Shown: positions 58,934 through 64,000 of the stretch, one piece after another | Numbering within the stretch: the stretch's first letter is position 1 | Layout: each line of letters starts with the position of its first letter | DNA from: Trichostrongylus colubriformis | Lineage: Eukaryota; Nematoda; Chromadorea; Rhabditida; Trichostrongylidae | Length of the DNA stretch: 64,000 nucleotides | Direction of reading: 5' to 3' | Assembly: GCA_963978905.1 (NCBI GenBank) | Contig: OZ022258.1 | Coordinates: 57,272,591 to 57,336,590 of the forward strand | Translations under genes and position numbers: made by a program | Notes under the pieces: generated by a model | The model's input: only the letters and a program-made list of their open reading frames with translations | Told to the model about the DNA's origin: nothing | Databases searched by the model: none

Positions 58934-61900
58934 ATGCAGACGACAGGCCTTCGTGACAGGCCGGTCTACGAACACCCTGTCACATCAAATGGTTTGATGC
59001 CACTCAATGGAATTCGTAGAAATGCTACGGCGTTCGCGGGAACCGACGCGCACTTGCAAAGCCCGGCAAGTGTCAAAAATATGCGAGGGTCACCGGTGCA
59101 AGGATGGCATCGGAGGACAACTGAGCTAGTCCAAATGATTGATAACGCTCGGAAGACGCGCATCGCAACGTTGAATGTCAGATCACTGACAGGCCGTTCG
59201 TGCGAGCTGGCGGAGGCTTTAGAAAGTAGACGTGTCGACATATGCGCAGTGCAAGAAACGAATGGTCGAGTAACAAGTCAAGGGTACTTAGCCGTGGATT
59301 CAAAGCCATTCTCTGTGGAGGTCCTAAGCCTCTTAACGGTGTCGGTATTATCGTCAGGGACCGTTTTCGTGACACAATTGCAGGCGTTGAACGATATGAT
59401 GACCGTTTGATGAAAATTATCTTCGTTGTAGAACAGAAACGTTATCATTTATACTCTGCATACGCCCCACAAACTGGCTGCTCTGACTCAGTTAAAACTG
59501 AATTCTGGAACCGGCTCGACGAGAAGACAGCCGAAATACCATCAGGGGACGCTATTATTGTCGCGGGATATCTCAGTGGGCACATTGTGCCACGAAGGAT
59601 GGCTACAGTTGTCACGGTGACTTCGGCTACGGGTCACGTAACGAAGATGGCGAGCGAATTCTCGAATACGCAAACTCACACAGTCTTACAATCGTGAACA
59701 CGAAATTTCGGAAGCGTGACTCTCATCTCATAACATTCCACAGCGGGAAAACCAGAACACAGATCGACTTCATTCTTCTCAGACAGAGAGACCAAGGGCT
59801 TGTCACAGACGCGAAGGTAATACCCTACGAAACAGTCGCCACACAACATCGACCGCTGATCTGCACACTGAAAATAACACCTCTTAGGATGAAACACTTC
59901 GAAGTGTGAGGACCAACGAGAATCAAATGGTGGCAGCTGAAGAATAAAGAGTCGGATGTCATTACTCGTGTACGACTACCAGTCATAACCACTGTTGAGG
60001 AGACTTGGAAAAGGATAACCGAGTCAATAACGCACGCTGCTCGCTCTGAACTCGGTACTACGAAGCAAGGTCGACGTAAGATTGACAAGCAAGCACGGCT
60101 GTGGACAGACGACGTCAGAGGAAAAGTGCGTGAAAAGGAGAGACTCTATCACTCATTCCTCGAAGAGACTGCCGAAAACTGACTGAAGTATCGTGAAGCA
60201 AAAACTGCGGCAAAGAAGTCTGTGGCTGCTGCTAAAGCTGCCCATTTTGAGTTTGTCAACGAGAGACTTGAAACACGTGACGGGGAGCAATACCTTTACC
60301 TACTTGCCAAGGCTCGACATCGCCACAGCGAAGATATCGAAAACTTTCATGGCATCAATGACGAAGGACATCTCATAATGGATCGCAGGAAAGTGCTTCG
60401 AGCAACTATGCACTGAGGAATTTAGCCATCCACCCATCCCTTCCGCACCACCGACACTTGGCCCTGTAGAGGAGATTGCAGTTAATAAACTGAAGAGACC
60501 TTGAAGAAGATGAAGCCAGGAAAAGCGACAGGATCTGATGACATAGCAGCTGATCTCTGGCAGTCACGGTACTGGAACGCAGCTGTATGGCTCACGAAGT
60601 TCTTTAACCAAATCATCAAAGAGAAGAAGGTTTCCGAAGACTGGCAGAAGAGTTTGACGATTCCGATTTAGAAAAAGAAAGGAAGTCCCGCAGAATGCAA
60701 GAACTACCGGCCAATCCGCTTGCTATCTCACAGTATGAAAATTTTCGAGCGTATTGTCGATGGCCGCCTTCGTGATGTCATCCAAATTTCTTCACCAGTG
60801 CGGATTTGTAGCCGGATGTGCTACTGTAGATGCCATTCACGCTGTACGTATTTTGCTGGAAAAACATCGCGAAAAACAAAAACCTGTGCACCTCGCCTTT
60901 TTAGACTTGGAAAAGGCTTTTGATCGAGTGCCACAAGAAGTGATATGGTACGCCTTGCGGCAGCACAACGTTCCGGAAGAGCTTATTGAATGGGTGCGCA
61001 TACTCTATTCGAGTCCGAAAAGCCGAGTGCGAACCCCAGCAGGTATCTCGATGGAATTTCCTATCTCAGTTGAAGTACACCAAGGTTCAGCCCTTTCGCC
61101 ACGTCATGGATACCATCTCAGGAGATCTTCAGAAGAAGCCCCCTGCACACTTCTGTACGCTGATGACGTCATGCTTGCTTGTGGAGACGAAAAGGAACTC
61201 GAAAAGGAAGTGCAGGCATGGTGCTATCGCCTGACGGCGTTCGGACTTAGGTGAATGTCGGAAAGACTGAATATATGGCGACAGACATGAACGAATCAAG
61301 TTCCATTATGATCAATAGCACTGTGCTTTCGCGTACAATCAGCTTTAAATATCTTGGCTCGACGATTACATCCGACGGCAGCCTGAAGCACGAAGTCAAT
61401 TCACGCATTAGTTCCGCCTGGACGAAATGGCGCTCGGTGACGGGCGTTCTCTGCGACAAGAATATACCAGAACGACTCAAGTCGAAGATCTATAGAAGCG
61501 TCGTTCGCCCAGTCACGATCTATGGAGCTGAAACGGGGCCAGTTACTAAAGAAGTTGAAGCACGTCTAAGCGTGATGGGGACGAAAATGCTGCGTCGGAC
61601 GGCCGGAATAACGCGTTTGGAGCATGTTCGGAATGACACCATAAGGCAAAAGTTTGGTGTGGCTCCAATAACTGACAAAATACGCGAAGCTCGGCTGCGG
61701 TAGTATGGCCACGTCCTGTGAGCTAGTGAAAACGCCGTGTGCAAATCAGGCCTTTCTCTCAAAGTGAACGGAGTGCGGCCGAGAGGACGGCCCAAGCAGG
61801 GCTGGCTCGACACATTACGTGCAGACTGTGGAGTAGCTGGCACCCCGGCACAAGCATTCAATCGAGAAGAGTGGCGTCAACGTACAAGGAAAGCGGACCC

Positions 61901-61940
61901 CGCAATGGAGTGGGACAAACGCTGAAGAAAAAGAAGAAGA
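58934..61940 (+). mobile_element. RTE-type non-LTR retrotransposon (LINE), frameshifted
   Basis: Order of remnants on the plus strand: apurinic-type endonuclease (RIATLNVRSLTGRSCELAEA, CAVQETN, GVGIIVRDRF, HLYSAYAPQTGC, RTQIDFILLRQRD), a linker, then reverse transcriptase (YRPIRLLSHSMKIFERIVDG, HLAFLDLEKAFDRVPQEV, QGSALSP, LLYADDVMLACGDEKEL with intact YADD, LNVGKTEYMA, FKYLGSTITSDGSLKHEVNS) and the C-terminal GRPKQGWLDTLR. The element ends at about 61925 in a TGAAGAAAAAGAAGAAGATA tail, the microsatellite-like end typical of RTE. At least four frameshifts and several stops (60181, 60670, 60790, 61106, 61703 regions) make it dead. No ORF1 is seen, as in RTE. Confidence 0.9.
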
Positions 61941-63857
61941 TAAGATATGGAAATCAACTAGTTAATATGGTTTATAAGGTAGCCTAACCTGTATGATGTA
62001 GCTGGTATCCTTTCATTGTTTGATTGAACAACAGGAGAAAAACGAGGTTTTTGTTCGGTTTTAGATTTCTCAATCATCCGTCTTGCATCCGCAATAACAT
62101 CCGCAAACAAGAATGTCAAAAAACTTCTAATGACTGGCATTTAGCAAATCAAAAACGGCCAACAGAACGACCTCGAATCAGTCGCACGTTGGTACGCGCC
62201 GCGTTTAACCGTCCGCGGTTGGTGGAGTGACGGGGCTATTCCAAAAATCTCAAATAGCGGGCACGCCGATGCGCCAACATTCAGTTGAGTATGACCACGG
62301 CCTTATGAGGAATGGCTGCTAGTTATTCCTGCAACACATGTATGGAGCTGTGTTAACATTCTGTGAGATATTCCTCTTCATTGCGTAAAGTCAAGACATT
62401 TGTGGGTTTATAAGCTTTAGCCTTAGCTTAAGAGAGCGAGGCTACAGATTATGATAACTAAAATGTTGCGACGCGATATATGAATTTCGTGACAGACAGA
62501 TGGACGGACGGACACACTCACACGCACAGACATACTAAGCGAATTACATAGAGTAGCATCTTGAGGCCTGTCATCGTTCACATTTGGGCAGCAAGATTAC
62601 GTGCCAGCTACGCAAGGTTTCTGCGGCTGATACTATAATGTTCTTCCCTTCAACTTCCCTTGTTAGGATAGCACCAAAATGGCTACCCTTAGTTTATTAT
62701 TATTCCGTGTATCATTACAACAGAATCTTCTGATTCAAGAGCTTTCCGTCGTTGTTGGCATCACCGGACTCAAATGAAATAAGGAAACTAGGGTAAATTA
62801 CTCTGGACATTCGTCCCGCACATCCGATTACTGACGTAACCATCAAAATCCAAAATAAATGAAATGAGACCATAATAGTGAAGATCATCGTATAAAATGA
62901 GGCACACCATGCTTTATCCATTGTTTATTCCTTTTGTGTATCTAGTGATTCGACACTAGGTACGATGGCCAACCTTTTCGAATTTCATGCACACGGCATA
63001 AATGAATTGGGCCGTCTTCAGGTTAAGATTTTGTCTCAATAGTGTCACCACAAGGACAATATCAGCGAGGTGATAGAGATGATATCACTGAAATGTGAGC
63101 GCCACCATTGAGCAAAGGCTTCTTTCTAGGCCACAGTACTCGTAACACGACTGTGCAGAGGGAGTCTTATTTCTTATGCTCTCTGGGTTCTTCTTGCGTT
63201 TTTTGTGAAGGGTAAATTGGGACAACTCTCGTAAAGGCTCACTCAATGCACTCACAGCCATTCTGCTGTGCTGACGCCGTACTGCACAAACATGAAAGCT
63301 GTCAGATGAATAGAACGCTTCAAACTAGTTCAGTCAAAAAGTCGAGCACAAGAAAGAGACAGCAAGTAATCCGATAAGTCATGGTCAGCCAGTCATTTAT
63401 CAGAGTGAGCGCACAGGATCAGAAACGGGTAATGGACCATACTATCAGGGGTGTAGCGTCACAGGACTTCAAATTCCGCTACAAATATGTCGCACATATC
63501 GATGGATACACTCGCACAAGTGTAATTTTTGAAAAAGGGTGCACACTATTTACTAACTACATTGCTGATCAACTCCTGTTCAAATTATCTCATGCGTAGC
63601 GCGCTCCTATCTAGTAGTGCTCAGCAAAACAGATATCTTCATAAAAAGCGAGTTTCTAAAAAGATCCTATCATAAAGTTGCGTTTACCAATATGAGCACT
63701 GATGCTTTCGTGTGTGAATTTGTATCGCACTAATGTTACCAGTGGACATCAGGGAAGTTCTCCATATAACTTCTCGTAGTCTTCCTAAAAGACGAAGATG
63801 TGGTCATCAATCTCAAGGAAATTGTCGGCATTCAATGACTTATCTTTTTTGGGTGTG
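61941..63857. other. Mostly featureless stretch with one doubtful small frame
   Basis: A minus-strand frame at 62715-62921 has a hydrophobic N-terminal half followed by SGDANNDGKLLNQ, reminiscent of an EF-hand loop, but without splice support. A GACA/GGAC-rich patch lies at 62490-62530. Nothing else recognised. Confidence 0.35.
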
Positions 63858-64000
63858 TGTACTTACGACAAAAAACCGCGTGGCCGCCTGCGGCGAGCGG
63901 TGCCGAGGGTGCGAGTGCCTGTAACAGGGCATGGCAGCCTTCAAGGGAGGCAGTGTGGCATAGCTGGGGGAGGCAGGGTGGCATGGGCGCAGGAGGCAGT
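63858..64000 (+). repeat. GC-rich dispersed repeat, copy 2 (cut by window end)
   Basis: ACTTACGACAAAAAACCGCG, GGGTGCGAGTGCCTGTAACA, GGGCATGGCAGCCTTCAAGG and GAGGCAGTGTGGCAT match 40165-40315 on the minus strand. The 3' part becomes a GGGGGAGGCAG-type low-complexity stretch. Confidence 0.65.

Noticed and set aside
1..64000. Bacterial features: operons, Shine-Dalgarno sites, CRISPR arrays, rho-independent terminators
   Set aside because: Intron structure, repeat content and gene families are those of a nematode; none of these features is expected or seen.

Overview
This window is from a multicellular eukaryote, almost certainly a clade V nematode and most likely a strongylid of the hookworm type. 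The evidence is genes of short exons split by long, AT-rich introns ending in TTNCAG-like acceptors, start codons placed a few bases after an acceptor (the spliced-leader trans-splicing pattern), an astacin of the nematode EGF-CUB type, and a dense load of mariner, RTE, Penelope-like and SINE-like repeats. No bacterial operon, CRISPR array or replication origin is visible. Most long open frames here are shadows or transposon debris; the real genes had to be assembled from short exons by splice-site and phase agreement.

Layout. (1) About 4.8-20.9 kb, minus strand: a gene with huge introns, rebuilt as seven phase-compatible exons. It resembles nuclear cap-binding protein subunit 3 (NCBP3): an RRM-like fold followed by an acidic GEL/EEEE stretch. 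Its 9 kb intron holds an unrecognised three-exon gene on the plus strand (18.5-19.8 kb), a weaker two-exon plus-strand candidate (14.7-15.4 kb), two SINE-like copies and a possible alternative first exon. (2) 21.95-24.29 kb, plus: ALG14, the membrane anchor of the UDP-GlcNAc transferase that adds the second sugar of the N-glycan precursor. (3) 24.9-39.9 kb: a transposon graveyard, with mariner inside mariner, a three-level nested DNA transposon, a second copy of its outer family, foldback and MITE-like palindromes, SINE-like copies and diverged direct repeats, and no recognisable host gene. (4) 40.5-58.2 kb: a nearly perfect inverted duplication. Each arm (about 7.1 kb) carries one secreted astacin metalloprotease gene: minus at 41.33-45.23 kb, plus at 53.52-57.42 kb. 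The centre holds two direct copies of a Penelope-derived element with inverted ends, separated by 200 undetermined bases. (5) 58.9-61.9 kb: a frameshifted RTE-type LINE. (6) 61.9-64 kb: mostly featureless, ending in a GC-rich repeat that is also present just outside the left arm.

Functionally the host genes are unrelated: nuclear RNA handling, N-glycosylation in the ER, and secreted proteolysis. The most notable signals are the palindromic astacin pair (recent duplication, or two haplotypes joined head to head), whose outer edges fall inside a TTCCGCAA-rich repeat, and the leucine in place of the normally invariant Met-turn methionine in both astacin copies. Coordinates near 54.7-55.0 kb may be off by one base. 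Exon borders are read by eye from splice motifs.
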